Part shown: positions 19,398 to 27,804 of the stretch, one piece after another | Position numbering within the stretch: the first letter of the stretch is position 1 | Layout of the letters: every line of letters starts with the position of its first letter | Made by a program: the position numbers and the translations under genes | NCBI RefSeq assembly: GCF_016124105.1 | Contig: NZ_JADGMQ010000007.1 | Span: 140,419-204,418 of the forward strand | Origin: Aquamicrobium zhengzhouense | Lineage (GTDB): Bacteria; Pseudomonadota; Alphaproteobacteria; Rhizobiales; Rhizobiaceae | Direction of reading: 5' to 3' | Length of the DNA: 64,000 bases | Notes under the pieces: model-generated | Seen by the model: only the letters and a program-made list of their open reading frames with translations | Databases searched by the model: none | Told to the model about the DNA's origin: nothing

Positions 19398-20435
19398 TTG
19401 AGTAAAAAGACCAATACTTACAAGGCCGTAACTCTCAAAGATGTTGCAGATGCTGCCGGTGTAAGCGTTATCACCGCATCGCGGGCATTGCGGACGCCCG
19501 ATATCGTTTCCGACAAGATGCGGGCACGGGTGACGCAGGCCGTCGACCAGCTGGGATATGCCCCAAACCAGGCGGCAAGGGCCCTTGCGTCAGCGACCAC
19601 CCCGACGATCGGGGTGATCATCCCGTCTGTTACCAACCAGGTGTTTTCTGACGTGCTTCGCGGGGTTTATGACGCCGTGGAAGGCACGTCCCATCAGGTC
19701 CAGCTCGGCAACTCGCGCTACACCTTTCGCAAGGAAGAAGAGCTGCTCAAGGTCTTCGCTTCGCAAAGACCTGCCGGGCTGATTGTGTCCGGTGTCGATC
19801 AGACCCCGGCAGCGCGGGCGCTTCTGTCCGGTCTCGGATGCCCGGTGGTTCAGATCATGGATTACGGCAACGATCCGATCGACATGATGATCGGGTTCGA
19901 CCATCGGGAAGGGGGACGCGCCGCCACCCGCCACCTGATCGAGCAAGGCTATCGGCGCATCGGCTTCATCGGCGCACGGATGGACCCACGTGCCCGCAGG
20001 CGCCTTGAAGGCTATGAAGAGGTGATGCGAGACGCGGACCTTTATGACGAGCGCCTCGTCCTGACGACGCCAATGCCATCCTCGGTGACACTGGGTAGCC
20101 AGATCTTCGCCGACTTCCTCGGCCTCGTTCCCACCGCTGACGCGGTGTTCTGCAACAATGACGACATGGCGCTGGGCGCGCTGTTCGAATGCCAGCGCAG
20201 GCGCATCCGCGTGCCAGATCAGTTCGGAATCATGGGCTACAACGACCTTGAATATGCAGCCGCCAGCGTTCCCTCCATCTCGTCGATCCGCACCTTTCGC
20301 TACGATGTCGGCCGCCGCGCCGTGGAAATGGTGCTGGCCGCCGCCAGAGGTGAGCGACCGGAGCCAGCTGCGATCAATATTGGCTACGAACTGAAAGTCC
20401 GCGAAAGCACCAACAGAGGAACGCCGCGAACATGA
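19398..20435 (+). CDS. LacI-family transcriptional regulator
   Basis: This is a 345-residue LacI/GntR-type repressor. The helix-turn-helix reads TLKDVADAAGVSVITASRAL at about residues 12-31, followed by a hinge helix (PNQAARALASATT) and a periplasmic-binding-like effector domain. I chose the TTG at 19398 just after a GGGGGAGG stretch; the frame is open from 19251 but unrelated to the family there. It overlaps denD by 4 bases and faces the TRAP/dehydratase operon, so it likely controls both arms in response to a sugar acid or a pathway intermediate. Confidence 0.85.
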   Translation: MSKKTNTYKAVTLKDVADAAGVSVITASRALRTPDIVSDKMRARVTQAVDQLGYAPNQAARALASATTPTIGVIIPSVTNQVFSDVLRGVYDAVEGTSHQVQLGNSRYTFRKEEELLKVFASQRPAGLIVSGVDQTPAARALLSGLGCPVVQIMDYGNDPIDMMIGFDHREGGRAATRHLIEQGYRRIGFIGARMDPRARRRLEGYEEVMRDADLYDERLVLTTPMPSSVTLGSQIFADFLGLVPTADAVFCNNDDMALGALFECQRRRIRVPDQFGIMGYNDLEYAAASVPSISSIRTFRYDVGRRAVEMVLAAARGERPEPAAINIGYELKVRESTNRGTPRT

Positions 20436-21421
20436 ATATCCTGATCATTGGTGCCACAGGAATGCTGGGCCGCAAGCTGACCCAGGCGCTCGTTTCAAGC
20501 CGACAGATCGACGGCAAGGAAATCACCCGGATAAAGCTTGCAGATGTGGTTCCCGCAGATCTCCCTGTCAGCGACAGCATCGAATTTGACAGCGTTGCGG
20601 TCGATATCTCCGATCCCGAGAGTGCGGGCCAACTGATTGCGGACCGGCCAGACGTGATCTTCCATCTGGCGGCAATCGTTTCGGGAGAGGCGGAGCTCGA
20701 CTTCGAAAAGGGCTATTCGATTAATCTGGACGGGACGCGCTATCTTCTTGAGGCGATCCGCCATGCCGGGCAGGACGAGCCTTACTGTCCGCGACTGGTC
20801 TTCACCTCATCAATCGCGGTTTTCGGCGCACCGTTCCCCGACAAGATCGGCGATGAATTCTTCACGACGCCGCGCACGAGCTATGGCACGCAAAAGGCAA
20901 TCGGCGAACTGCTGCTATCCGACTATTCACGACGCGGCTTCGTGGATGGCGTCGGCATCCGCATGCCGACCGTCTGCATCCGCCCCGGCAAGCCCAACAA
21001 AGCCGCCTCCGGTTTCTTTTCCTCGATTTTGCGCGAACCTTTGGCGGGGCAGGAAGCGGTTCTGCCGGTCGATGAAAGCGTCCGCCACTGGCATGTTAGC
21101 CCCCGCAGTGCCGTGCGGTTCCTGATCAAGGCAGCGGAGATCGACACGGATCTGCTCGGCGCGCGGCGCAATCTCAACATGCCCGGCCTGTCGGCCACCG
21201 TCGGCGAGCAGATTGAAGCATTGCGCAGGGTGGCAGGGGAGGGAGCCGTCAAGCTTATCCGCCGCGAGCCTGACCAGATGATCATCGAGATGGTCGATGG
21301 CTGGGCGAAGGACTTTGACGCGAGCCGGGCGCTGGAGCTCGGCTTTGCGGCAGAATCTTCATTCGACGAGATCATCCGCGTCCATGTGGAAGATGAGCTG
21401 GGTGGAAAGACAGGCGCCTGA
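20432..21421 (+). CDS. denD: D-erythronate dehydrogenase-like SDR (DenD family)
   Basis: This is a 329-residue extended short-chain dehydrogenase. The NAD-binding motif GATGMLG is at residues 7-13 and the catalytic SYGTQK (Tyr-x3-Lys) near 150-155. Segments such as FHLAAIVSGEAELDF, RPGKPNKAASGF and REPLAGQEAVLPV are characteristic of the DenD family, which oxidises the C2 hydroxyl of erythronate-type acids. Here it sits with a xylonate-type dehydratase and a XylX-like enzyme, so it may act on another aldonic acid. ATGA overlap with lacI indicates coupled translation. Confidence 0.82.
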   Translation: MNILIIGATGMLGRKLTQALVSSRQIDGKEITRIKLADVVPADLPVSDSIEFDSVAVDISDPESAGQLIADRPDVIFHLAAIVSGEAELDFEKGYSINLDGTRYLLEAIRHAGQDEPYCPRLVFTSSIAVFGAPFPDKIGDEFFTTPRTSYGTQKAIGELLLSDYSRRGFVDGVGIRMPTVCIRPGKPNKAASGFFSSILREPLAGQEAVLPVDESVRHWHVSPRSAVRFLIKAAEIDTDLLGARRNLNMPGLSATVGEQIEALRRVAGEGAVKLIRREPDQMIIEMVDGWAKDFDASRALELGFAAESSFDEIIRVHVEDELGGKTGA

Positions 21422-21446
21422 GGGGGCCAAGTACGGGGAGGAATTC

Positions 21447-22589
21447 ATGGACGTTTTCAACGAAGGCGTATTTCTGGGACGGGCGCAATTGCCGGGGGTG
21501 CAACATCCGAGCGTCGTCACCATACGCGATGGCCATATTGTCGAAATCACGTCGAGGGCAGCACCCACTGTCCGCGACATATGCGAGATGGATGACCCTG
21601 CCGGATATGTCCACTCTGCTGAGGGAAAATCTGCCGGAACGCTCGACGATGTTTTGAGCAACAGTCTTGGCGCGCGCGACAGTGGGAAGCCGCTGCTCCT
21701 TTCGCCTATCGATCTTCAGGCGGTTAAGGCCTCGGGCGTGACTTTTGTCGTCAGCCTGCTTGAGCGGGTGATCGAGGAACAGGCAAAGGGCGATCCTGCG
21801 CGTGCCGACATTCTTCGCGGCGACATTCTGGAGCTGATCGGCGAAGATCTATCAGCCCTCGTCCCCGGCTCCGAAACCGCAGCTGCGGTGAAGCAGAGGT
21901 TGATCGAGCGCGGGGTGTGGAGCCAGTATCTTGAGGTCGGCATCGGTCCGGACGCCGAGATCTTCACGAAGTGCCAGCCCATGGCGAGCGTCGGCTACGG
22001 CGCGGATGTCGGCCTTCACCCGGATTCAAGCTGGAACAATCCGGAGCCGGAAGTTGCTCTGGTCGTCTCATCAGCACGGAAAATCGTTGGAGCGACGCTT
22101 GGTAACGACGTGAACCTTCGCGACGTCGAGGGACGTTCCGCGCTCCTGCTCGGCAAAGCCAAGGACAACAACGCTTCCGCCGCCTTGGGGCCGTTCATCC
22201 GACTGTTCGACGGCAATTTTTCTCTCGACGCGGTGAAGCAGATGGATATCGCCCTGGAGGTAAAGGGCGAGGACGGATTTGTCCTGAAGGGTTCGTCATC
22301 CATGAGCCAGATTTCTCGCGAACCCGAATTGCTTGTCGAGGCAGCAATCGGCGATCACCATCACTACCCTGATGGGTTGGTCCTTTATCTCGGCACCATG
22401 TTCGCGCCCATTCAGGATCGGGACGGGAAAGGCAAGGGTTTCACCCATCACCTAGATGATATCGTAACGATCTCGACGCCGACGCTCGGCGAGTTGGTCA
22501 ACCGCGTCCGGCTGTCGACACAATGCGCGCCATGGACCTACGGTCCAAGCCATCTGATGCGTGATCTGGCAAAAGCGGAATTGCTCTAA
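21447..22589 (+). CDS. FAH-family 2-keto-3-deoxy-sugar-acid dehydratase, XylX-like
   Basis: This is a 380-residue fumarylacetoacetate-hydrolase-fold protein. The start at ATG 21447 follows GGGGAGGA; the upstream in-frame extension only overlaps denD. The segments WSQYLEVGIGPDAEIFTK, SSWNNPEPEVALVV and GNDVNLRDVEGRSALLLGK, which carry the FAH metal-binding acidic residues, and the C-terminal GTMFAPIQDRD strongly resemble XylX of the Weimberg pathway (about 386 residues). XylX dehydrates 2-keto-3-deoxyxylonate to 2-ketoglutaric semialdehyde. No semialdehyde dehydrogenase lies next to it, so the pathway must be finished by genes elsewhere. Confidence 0.82.
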   Translation: MDVFNEGVFLGRAQLPGVQHPSVVTIRDGHIVEITSRAAPTVRDICEMDDPAGYVHSAEGKSAGTLDDVLSNSLGARDSGKPLLLSPIDLQAVKASGVTFVVSLLERVIEEQAKGDPARADILRGDILELIGEDLSALVPGSETAAAVKQRLIERGVWSQYLEVGIGPDAEIFTKCQPMASVGYGADVGLHPDSSWNNPEPEVALVVSSARKIVGATLGNDVNLRDVEGRSALLLGKAKDNNASAALGPFIRLFDGNFSLDAVKQMDIALEVKGEDGFVLKGSSSMSQISREPELLVEAAIGDHHHYPDGLVLYLGTMFAPIQDRDGKGKGFTHHLDDIVTISTPTLGELVNRVRLSTQCAPWTYGPSHLMRDLAKAELL

Positions 22590-22603
22590 CCTTCCCGGCT
22601 ACA

Positions 22604-22629
22604 CTCACCGCAGCAAACGCAGCGGTGAG
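22604..22629 (+). terminator. Hairpin after the xylX-like gene
   Basis: CTCACCGC pairs perfectly with GCGGTGAG across a 10-base loop, 14 bases after the stop. No T run follows, so it may only protect or pause the transcript. Confidence 0.4.
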
Positions 22630-22696
22630 CCGACGCGTCGCCAGAAGCAGTTTCATAACGCATATTATGGAACGTCAGGTGATGCCAGTCTCGAGT

Positions 22697-22915
22697 TTAT
22701 GCTTGCTCAGCGTCAGTCGCATTGGCGATCTGCTTGATCTCGGTCGGAGCCGGCTCGAGCAGAAGGCGAATTAAAGCCGTCAGCCTGCTCGACTTCGCAC
22801 CTCTGCCAGCGTGTCGCTTGCCATTCTTAGTTTGGCAACGAATGATCAGGTCGCGCTCGATCATCTTGGGGAGATGACTGCGCAATGTGCCGGCAACATG
22901 TCGTTGTCTCACGCT
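22697..22915 (-). pseudogene. Possible winged-helix protein fragment
   Basis: The minus strand reads a plausible C-terminal protein piece (VAGTLRSHLPKMIERDLI, then TALIRLLLEPAPTEIKQIA) ending in a stop at 22697. It looks like the recognition helix and tail of a MarR-like winged-helix protein. No good start is visible before it meets the antisense of the stress-protein gene. I take it as a remnant at best; it lies in an otherwise empty 340-base gap. Confidence 0.2.
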
Positions 22916-22933
22916 AACATCGGGAGGAAACAG

Positions 22934-23380
22934 ATGTACCAGAATATTCTCATTGCAACCGACGGGTCCGAACTGGCAGATCGCGGCCTTGAGCACGGCA
23001 TGAAGCTTGCGCATGCACTCGGTGCCAAAGTCACCGTTCTCAGCGTGACCGAACCGCTTGATGATCGCGCGCGGCATGCCGCGAGCCTTGCTGGCGTTGA
23101 GGATCCGACCGCTTCGTATGATGCCTCGGTAGACGAAATGATGAAGGAACGCTTTGCCGACATTCAAAGGCGCGCAACAGAGAAGAAGGTTCCCGTGGAG
23201 CTGGCTCACGAGATCGATCGCCATCCGGCAGAAGCGATCGTCCGTTTCGCGGAGGAGGCGAAATGCGATTTGATCGTGATGTCGTCTCATGGAAGGCGCG
23301 GCATCCGACGGTTCGTGATCGGTAGCCAGACGGCAGAGGTCGTCACGACAACCACAATACCGGTGCTCGTCGTCAGGTAG
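22934..23380 (+). CDS. Universal stress protein (UspA family)
   Basis: This is a 148-residue single-domain Usp protein. The start ATG follows GGGAGGA; an upstream in-frame extension is not typical of the family. It has the opening MYQNILIATDGSELADRG, the DLIVMSSHGRRG segment and the downstream GSQTAEVVTTTTIPVLVV, which form the ATP-binding loop and last strand. It stands alone. Such proteins help cells survive starvation or oxidative stress. Confidence 0.85.
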   Translation: MYQNILIATDGSELADRGLEHGMKLAHALGAKVTVLSVTEPLDDRARHAASLAGVEDPTASYDASVDEMMKERFADIQRRATEKKVPVELAHEIDRHPAEAIVRFAEEAKCDLIVMSSHGRRGIRRFVIGSQTAEVVTTTTIPVLVVR

Positions 23381-23405
23381 CCCGCAAAAGAAGCGAAAAG
23401 TGCCT

Positions 23406-23435
23406 ATGACCGCTACCAGCGATGGTTGCGGTCAT
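23406..23435 (+). terminator. Hairpin after usp
   Basis: ATGACCGC pairs with GCGGTCAT 26 bases after the usp stop, with a smaller ACCA/TGGT pairing in the loop. There is only a weak T-rich tail. Confidence 0.4.
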
Positions 23436-23578
23436 TGTCTGGTTTCCAGATCGCGCCCGGTCCCAATAGCCCCTGCGCTTCGAGGGCTGTCGATGCTGCA
23501 ACAGGAGCATCGGGCGATTATTCCAAACAGTCCAACGTGCAGTCATCGCGCTGACCGCTCAGATCGGCGCAGATAACG

Positions 23579-23606
23579 AAAAAGGCCGGGTAAACCCGAC
23601 CTTCCT
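23579..23606 (-). terminator. Terminator of the cold-shock gene
   Basis: Read on the minus strand, GGTCGGGT and ACCCGGCC form a stem (one G-T pair) with a two-base loop, followed by TTTTT. It lies about 60 bases after the csp stop codon and fits a Rho-independent terminator. Confidence 0.7.
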
Positions 23607-23666
23607 CTAAACGCTTTAATGGTCAGTGCCAGTACATCCGTGGTCAAAGACCGGAAGCGCGATCAG

Positions 23667-23876
23667 TTAGGCAGCCTGAATATTCTCGGCCGCAAACTTG
23701 CCATTGCGGTTGTCCTTCACCAGGTCAAAGCTGAGCTTCTGGCCTTCGACAAGGCCATGCATGCCTGCACGCTCGACAGCTGAGATGTGGACGAACACGT
23801 CACCGGCGCCACCATCCTGCTCGATGAAGCCAAAACCTTTGGTGGAGTTGAAGAACTTTACGGTTCCAGTATTCAT
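23667..23876 (-). CDS. cspA: Cold-shock protein, CspA family
   Basis: This is a 69-residue single cold-shock domain that binds single-stranded RNA or DNA and melts mRNA structure. RNP1 (KGFGFIE, residues 13-19) and RNP2 (VFVHIS, 27-32) are intact. AAAGGA lies upstream of the ATG, and a long gene-free leader precedes it, as is usual for csp genes. The family is certain; rhizobia carry several paralogues, so the letter of the gene name is not. Confidence 0.92.
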   Translation of the reverse strand: MNTGTVKFFNSTKGFGFIEQDGGAGDVFVHISAVERAGMHGLVEGQKLSFDLVKDNRNGKFAAENIQAA

Positions 23877-24141
23877 GACGATTTCCTTTCAAATCGGCAA
23901 ATATAACCAGTCGCCTGCCCGAATGGCAGTCGCTGAAAGACACGAAGTTGATAAGGAAGATCGAAGAAGCGCCGCAGCGCGAAAACAAAGTTCGAAAGCA
24001 AGATCGATAAAGACACCTTACGCGGCAATTGCGTCCAACGCAAGGCACCGAGAATTATTCTTCTCTTGAGGGGCCGATCGTTTGAAACACGCTGCTTTAG
24101 ACGTGGCGGAAAGTGACGCCTCGTGGCACTTGCTCCAGGGA

Positions 24142-24245
24142 CTAAAGCGTGTCGCGATCCTTCGGATTCGCTCCGCACGCTTTAAGTCTTTGTTTCTTGC
24201 GTGTCTCCCGAAACCGGTTCCCACTTTCGGGAGACATGCTCTAGC
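24142..24245. repeat. RIME1-like intergenic palindromic element
   Basis: Two stem-loops lie in tandem. The first pairs AAAGCGTG with CACGCTTT around 24144-24183. The second contains CCCGAAACCGGTTCCCACTT inside TCTCCCGAAA/TTTCGGGAGA arms and ends in ACATGCTCTAG. This matches what I remember of RIME1, the roughly 100-base repeat spread through Sinorhizobium, Rhizobium and Agrobacterium intergenic DNA. The remainder of the 23,877-24,489 gap shows no gene. Confidence 0.7.
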
Positions 24246-24489
24246 GGGAGCGGCGGCTAGAAATACGGACCGTTGCTCTGTCTTTCCCCGAAGACCAAGT
24301 GCGGAGCTGGGGAGGGGTAGTGAGGAGAAGTAATTCTATGGCCTTCGCAGCAAATCATTCAAGGAGCGCAAGAATAGATGCGACATCCTTTCTGCGCCCT
24401 TTCGGGCGACGCTGTGGCGCAACGTCGCGATACCTTGTTTAACGAAAACAAATACTTATCTTGGTAATGCAACAAAGGAGATAAGCAAC

Positions 24490-24642
24490 ATGATGAGAGA
24501 AGGACCAGAGCGCCGCGAATCAAGACTTGAACGATCGGACCGTATTGCACGGCAGATTCTTCATGAAGAACGCCGCAAGAGAGACAGCAAGACCGCCCGG
24601 CTGCGCGAAATGCGCATGAAGATTGAACGGGTGGCCGCATGA
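24490..24642 (+). CDS. Small charged protein of 50 residues
   Basis: This short ORF starts at ATG 24490 behind a strong AAAGGAGATAAG site. It encodes 50 residues, about 45 percent charged, that should form one long helix (RIARQILHEERRKRDSKTAR). It shares ATGA with the following ORF, which is strong evidence for translation. Similar arginine-rich small proteins are common in Rhizobiaceae, but I cannot give a function. Confidence 0.6.
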   Translation: MMREGPERRESRLERSDRIARQILHEERRKRDSKTARLREMRMKIERVAA

Positions 24643-24836
24643 TGACGATTGGCTATGAGGAGCTCGGGCGTCCGGTTGTTGCCGGTCAGTATCCCTTTCA
24701 AGACCGGCTGATCGACGTCGGTCCATCGCAGATATCGATCTGGGAGAGCGATCCGAATATACGCTTCACCCTCAGTCAGAGTTACAACAACCGCTTCACG
24801 CTCGGCGCCCCGGTCGACGCAGCCATAGAGGCGTGA
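24639..24836 (+). CDS. Small hypothetical protein of 65 residues
   Basis: This 65-residue protein is coupled by a 4-base overlap to the preceding ORF. Its composition is ordinary for a folded protein, likely with beta strands (QISIWESDPNIRFTLSQSYN). I do not recognise a family. A perfect hairpin follows it. Confidence 0.55.
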   Translation: MMTIGYEELGRPVVAGQYPFQDRLIDVGPSQISIWESDPNIRFTLSQSYNNRFTLGAPVDAAIEA

Positions 24837-24847
24837 TGCGCATTCCC

Positions 24848-24868
24848 AGGGCCGGCCTCTCCGGCCCT
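24848..24868 (+). terminator. Hairpin after the small-ORF pair
   Basis: AGGGCCGG and CCGGCCCT form a perfect 8-base stem with a CCTCT loop 12 bases after the stop. A T-rich stretch comes only about 40 bases later. Confidence 0.45.
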
Positions 24869-25323
24869 TGTGGGCATCGGGCACCCATTATTCCCCGACA
24901 TTTCCTCTTTTTTTAGGCTGCAACCGGAATCTCCGGTGCTCGGCGCGTTTCCAGCGGTGGATGACCTAGCCGCTTACGTTACCTGCTGATCTTGGCGCTG
25001 CCTTCATCGCCAGAAGCAGACCCGATGGTGCCGGGGTTGCCTGAAATTCAGCCGCCTCGTCACCGACCGTTTGCGGCACCTTGTAAATGAAGGCTCGCCG
25101 TGAACGCTCTGCTCATGATCATTCTTGGCCCGGCGATCGCCAAGGGCCTCTCGGTGCCGCGCAAATACTCAGGCCCGCCCTGCCCTCGCCTAACCGCCGT
25201 ATTGCTACCCCTCCCCAGCTTCAACTCGCTCCTGCAGCGCGGCTCTGCCTGACAGCGGGCTGTCACGTCACGAACCAAAAATGAGTTCACGAGGTAAAGA
25301 TATAAACATTTCCTTATATCTGC
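24869..25323. other. Gene-free stretch before the cobalamin riboswitch
   Basis: No convincing coding frame is seen on either strand. Near the right end GATATAA and TTATATC form a 7-base inverted repeat (about 25,299-25,320) just upstream of the promoter. Confidence 0.4.
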
Positions 25324-25352
25324 TTGACACCCACGGCTCTTGTTTTTTATCA
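25324..25352 (+). promoter_or_regulatory. Sigma-70-like promoter of the mesX operon
   Basis: TTGACA at 25324-25329 is a consensus -35 box. TTATCA follows at 25347-25352 after exactly 17 bases. Transcription would start near 25359, right at the 5' edge of the riboswitch. Confidence 0.55.
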
Positions 25353-25359
25353 CTGGGCC

Positions 25360-25520
25360 ACCAGGGTCCTTCGGGCACATGTCCGGAGGCTAAGAGGGAA
25401 GTCGGTGTGAGGCCGAGGCTGCCCCCGCACCTGTAAGCGGTGAGCTGATGTCCGATTGTCACTGGGTGTTTCCGGGGAGCGGACGACGGCGAGGATCCGC
25501 GAGCCAGGAGACCTGCCTTG
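25360..25520 (+). ncRNA. Cobalamin riboswitch upstream of mesXD
   Basis: All the conserved blocks of a cobalamin riboswitch appear in order: GCTAAGAGGGAAGTCGGTG (25390-25408), GGCTGCCCCCGCACC then TGTAAGCGG (about 25417-25440), TCACTGGGTG near 25459, and the closing GAGCCAGGAGACCTGCC (25501-25517). The element should bind adenosyl- or hydroxocobalamin and shut off the genes below it. Downstream lie a B12-independent methionine synthase and partner, the logical target of B12 repression. Confidence 0.95.
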
Positions 25521-25547
25521 GTGAATGTACGTCGACGGGAGGAGTGT

Positions 25548-25598
25548 CCCGGTGTCTTAGCAGGGCCGCGTTGCGGCTTGACGCTGCTATGTGCCGGG
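25548..25598 (+). promoter_or_regulatory. Likely riboswitch expression-platform hairpin
   Basis: CCCGG...TAGCAG pairs with CTGCTA...CCGGG, enclosing a perfect GCCGC-GTT-GCGGC hairpin. A C-rich run, not a T run, follows. It sits between the aptamer and the mesX start and probably helps mask or release the ribosome site. Confidence 0.4.
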
Positions 25599-25627
25599 CC
25601 CCCTTCCCCAACATATCGCGGTGAAGC

Positions 25628-26677
25628 ATGTCCCAGACCAAAAATCCGGTTGTGCCGTCAGGCCCGCAACCTCTCGATGGCCAGCACGCGGCCAATCAGG
25701 CCGACTTTGCGTTTCACATCGACAGCATCCGGTTCGATGAGAACTATCAGCCCGGCGACGCAACGCGCCTGACCACCAATTTTGCCAACCTTGCAAGGGG
25801 AGCGAACCGACGGGACAATTTGCGCAAAGCGCTGCGAATGATCGATAACCGGTTCAACGCCTTGGCGAGCTGGGACAATCCGCAAGGTGATCGCTATTCC
25901 GTCGAGATCGAAATCATCTCGGCGAAGTTGCAGATCGGCGGGGCTAGCTCGGCCGACGCCATTCCCCTGATCGAGATGCTCAACACGACGATTGTGGATC
26001 GAAAGACCTCAAGACGCATAGAAGGCGTCGCGGGCAACAATTTCTCGTCCTACATTCGTGATTACGACTTCAGTGTCTTGCTGCCGTCTCATAACGCGAA
26101 TGGTTCCGGGTTCAGCACACCTGCGGGCTTCGGAGACTTGCACGGCAATCTGTTCAAGTTGTTCGTGCGCTCCAGCGCGTACAAACAGCGCTTTGCCAAG
26201 GCCCCGGTCATCTGCATCAGCGCATCCAGCAGCAGAACCTACAGCCGGACCGACAATCTGCATCCAATCCTTGGCTGGGAATACGTGCAGGATCAGCCGT
26301 CGGCGACGGACGAGTATTTCGCCAAGATGGGTCTCACTGTCCGCTTTTTCATGCCGCCGGATAGCGCAGCTCCGCTGGCGTTCTATTTCTCAGGCGACCT
26401 GCCAACCGACTACACCAATCTTGAGCTGACCAGCGTCATCAGCACGATGGAGACGTTCCAGAAGATCTATCGCCCCGAGATCTACAACGCCAACTCCTCC
26501 GCCGGGGCCTGCTATCAGCCAGACCTGAAGCATCAGGACTATTCCCTGACGCAGATCGTCTACGACCGCGAGGAGCGTAGCCGCCTTGGCGTCGAGCAGG
26601 GACGGTTCGCGGAAGAGCACTTCATAAGCCCCTACAAAAGCATTCTTGAGAAGTGGTCTTCCAGTTCCGCTCTCTGA
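25628..26677 (+). CDS. mesX: MesX (DUF1852), partner of methionine synthase MesD
   Basis: This is a 349-residue DUF1852 protein. There is no signal peptide or membrane segment, so it is cytosolic. Segments such as HIDSIRFDENYQPGDATR, REERSRLGVEQGRFAEEHF and LHPILGWEY are what I associate with DUF1852. The family is reported (recalled, not looked up) as MesX, needed with oxygen for the activity of the folate-independent methionine synthase MesD. It is the first gene after the cobalamin riboswitch and lies 26 bases before mesD. Its biochemical role is not established. Confidence 0.85.
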   Translation: MSQTKNPVVPSGPQPLDGQHAANQADFAFHIDSIRFDENYQPGDATRLTTNFANLARGANRRDNLRKALRMIDNRFNALASWDNPQGDRYSVEIEIISAKLQIGGASSADAIPLIEMLNTTIVDRKTSRRIEGVAGNNFSSYIRDYDFSVLLPSHNANGSGFSTPAGFGDLHGNLFKLFVRSSAYKQRFAKAPVICISASSSRTYSRTDNLHPILGWEYVQDQPSATDEYFAKMGLTVRFFMPPDSAAPLAFYFSGDLPTDYTNLELTSVISTMETFQKIYRPEIYNANSSAGACYQPDLKHQDYSLTQIVYDREERSRLGVEQGRFAEEHFISPYKSILEKWSSSSAL

Positions 26678-26703
26678 CCAACCGACGAACAAGGTCCTTC
26701 GCG

Positions 26704-27732
26704 ATGAATAAAATTTTGCCCACATCGACAGCAGGCAGCCTGCCCAAGCCTTCCTGGCTCGCGGAACCGGAAAAGCTCTGGTCGCCCTGGAAGCTGGAAG
26801 GTGAGGAACTGGCCGGTGGCAAGCGGGATGCTCTGCTATTGTCTCTTCACGATCAGCTGCATGCAGGAATAGACATCGTCAGCGATGGCGAGCAGACGCG
26901 TCAGCACTTCGTCACAACGTTTATCGAGCACCTCAGCGGCGTCGATTTCGAGAAGCGTGAAACCGTCAGAATCCGCAATCGCTACGACGCGAGCGTGCCC
27001 ACAATTGTCGGCGAAGTGTCCCGCCAGAAGCCCGTCTTCGTGGAAGACGCCAAATTTCTGCGCCAGCATACGAAGCAACCGATCAAATGGGCTCTGCCCG
27101 GCCCGATGACGATGATCGATACGCTCTATGACAGCCATTACAAAAGCCGCGAAAAGCTCGCCTGGGAGTTTGCCAAGATCCTCAACGAGGAAGCCAGGGA
27201 GCTCGAGGCGGCCGGGGTCGATATCATCCAGTTCGACGAGCCGGCGTTCAATGTCTTCTTTGATGAGGTGAATGACTGGGGCGTCGCCACTCTCGAACGG
27301 GCGATCGAAGGTCTCAAATGCGAGACGGCGGTCCACATTTGCTACGGCTACGGCATCAAGGCGAACACGGACTGGAAACAGACGCTTGGGTCAGAGTGGC
27401 GGCAGTATGAGGAAAGTTTCCCCAAGCTGCAGAGATCCAAGATCGATCTGATCTCCCTGGAGTGCCACAACTCCCATGTGCCGATGGACCTGATCGAACT
27501 CATCCGTGGCAAGAAAGTCATGGTGGGCGCCATCGACGTTGCGAGCAAAACGGTCGAAACGCCGGAAGAGGTGGCAAATACGCTCCGAAACGCGCTTCGG
27601 TTCGTTGATGCGGACAAGCTTTGCCCCTGCACCAACTGTGGAATGGCACCGCTGCCACGCGATGTTGCAACTGGAAAGCTGAAAGCTCTGAGCGCGGGCG
27701 CAGAAATCGTCCGCCGAGAACTCGGGGCCTAG
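26704..27732 (+). CDS. mesD: MesD, core MetE-like methionine synthase
   Basis: This 342-residue protein matches only the C-terminal catalytic half of cobalamin-independent methionine synthase MetE; the N-terminal folate-binding half is missing. The zinc ligands are all present: H211 and C213 (VHICYGYG), E253 (LECHN) and C312 (CTNCGM). It should methylate homocysteine with a donor other than methyl-tetrahydrofolate. I chose the ATG of MNKILP, which follows an AAGG site; a frame open from 26653 overlaps mesX. The mesX-mesD pair behind a B12 riboswitch makes this a back-up methionine synthase for low B12. Confidence 0.88.
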   Translation: MNKILPTSTAGSLPKPSWLAEPEKLWSPWKLEGEELAGGKRDALLLSLHDQLHAGIDIVSDGEQTRQHFVTTFIEHLSGVDFEKRETVRIRNRYDASVPTIVGEVSRQKPVFVEDAKFLRQHTKQPIKWALPGPMTMIDTLYDSHYKSREKLAWEFAKILNEEARELEAAGVDIIQFDEPAFNVFFDEVNDWGVATLERAIEGLKCETAVHICYGYGIKANTDWKQTLGSEWRQYEESFPKLQRSKIDLISLECHNSHVPMDLIELIRGKKVMVGAIDVASKTVETPEEVANTLRNALRFVDADKLCPCTNCGMAPLPRDVATGKLKALSAGAEIVRRELGA

Positions 27733-27804
27733 CATCGGGCCACGTGATGTTGCGCGGCGTCGCTAATCGCCGCGCCGCATCGCGCCAGTCAAAAGGGGAT
27801 CGAG

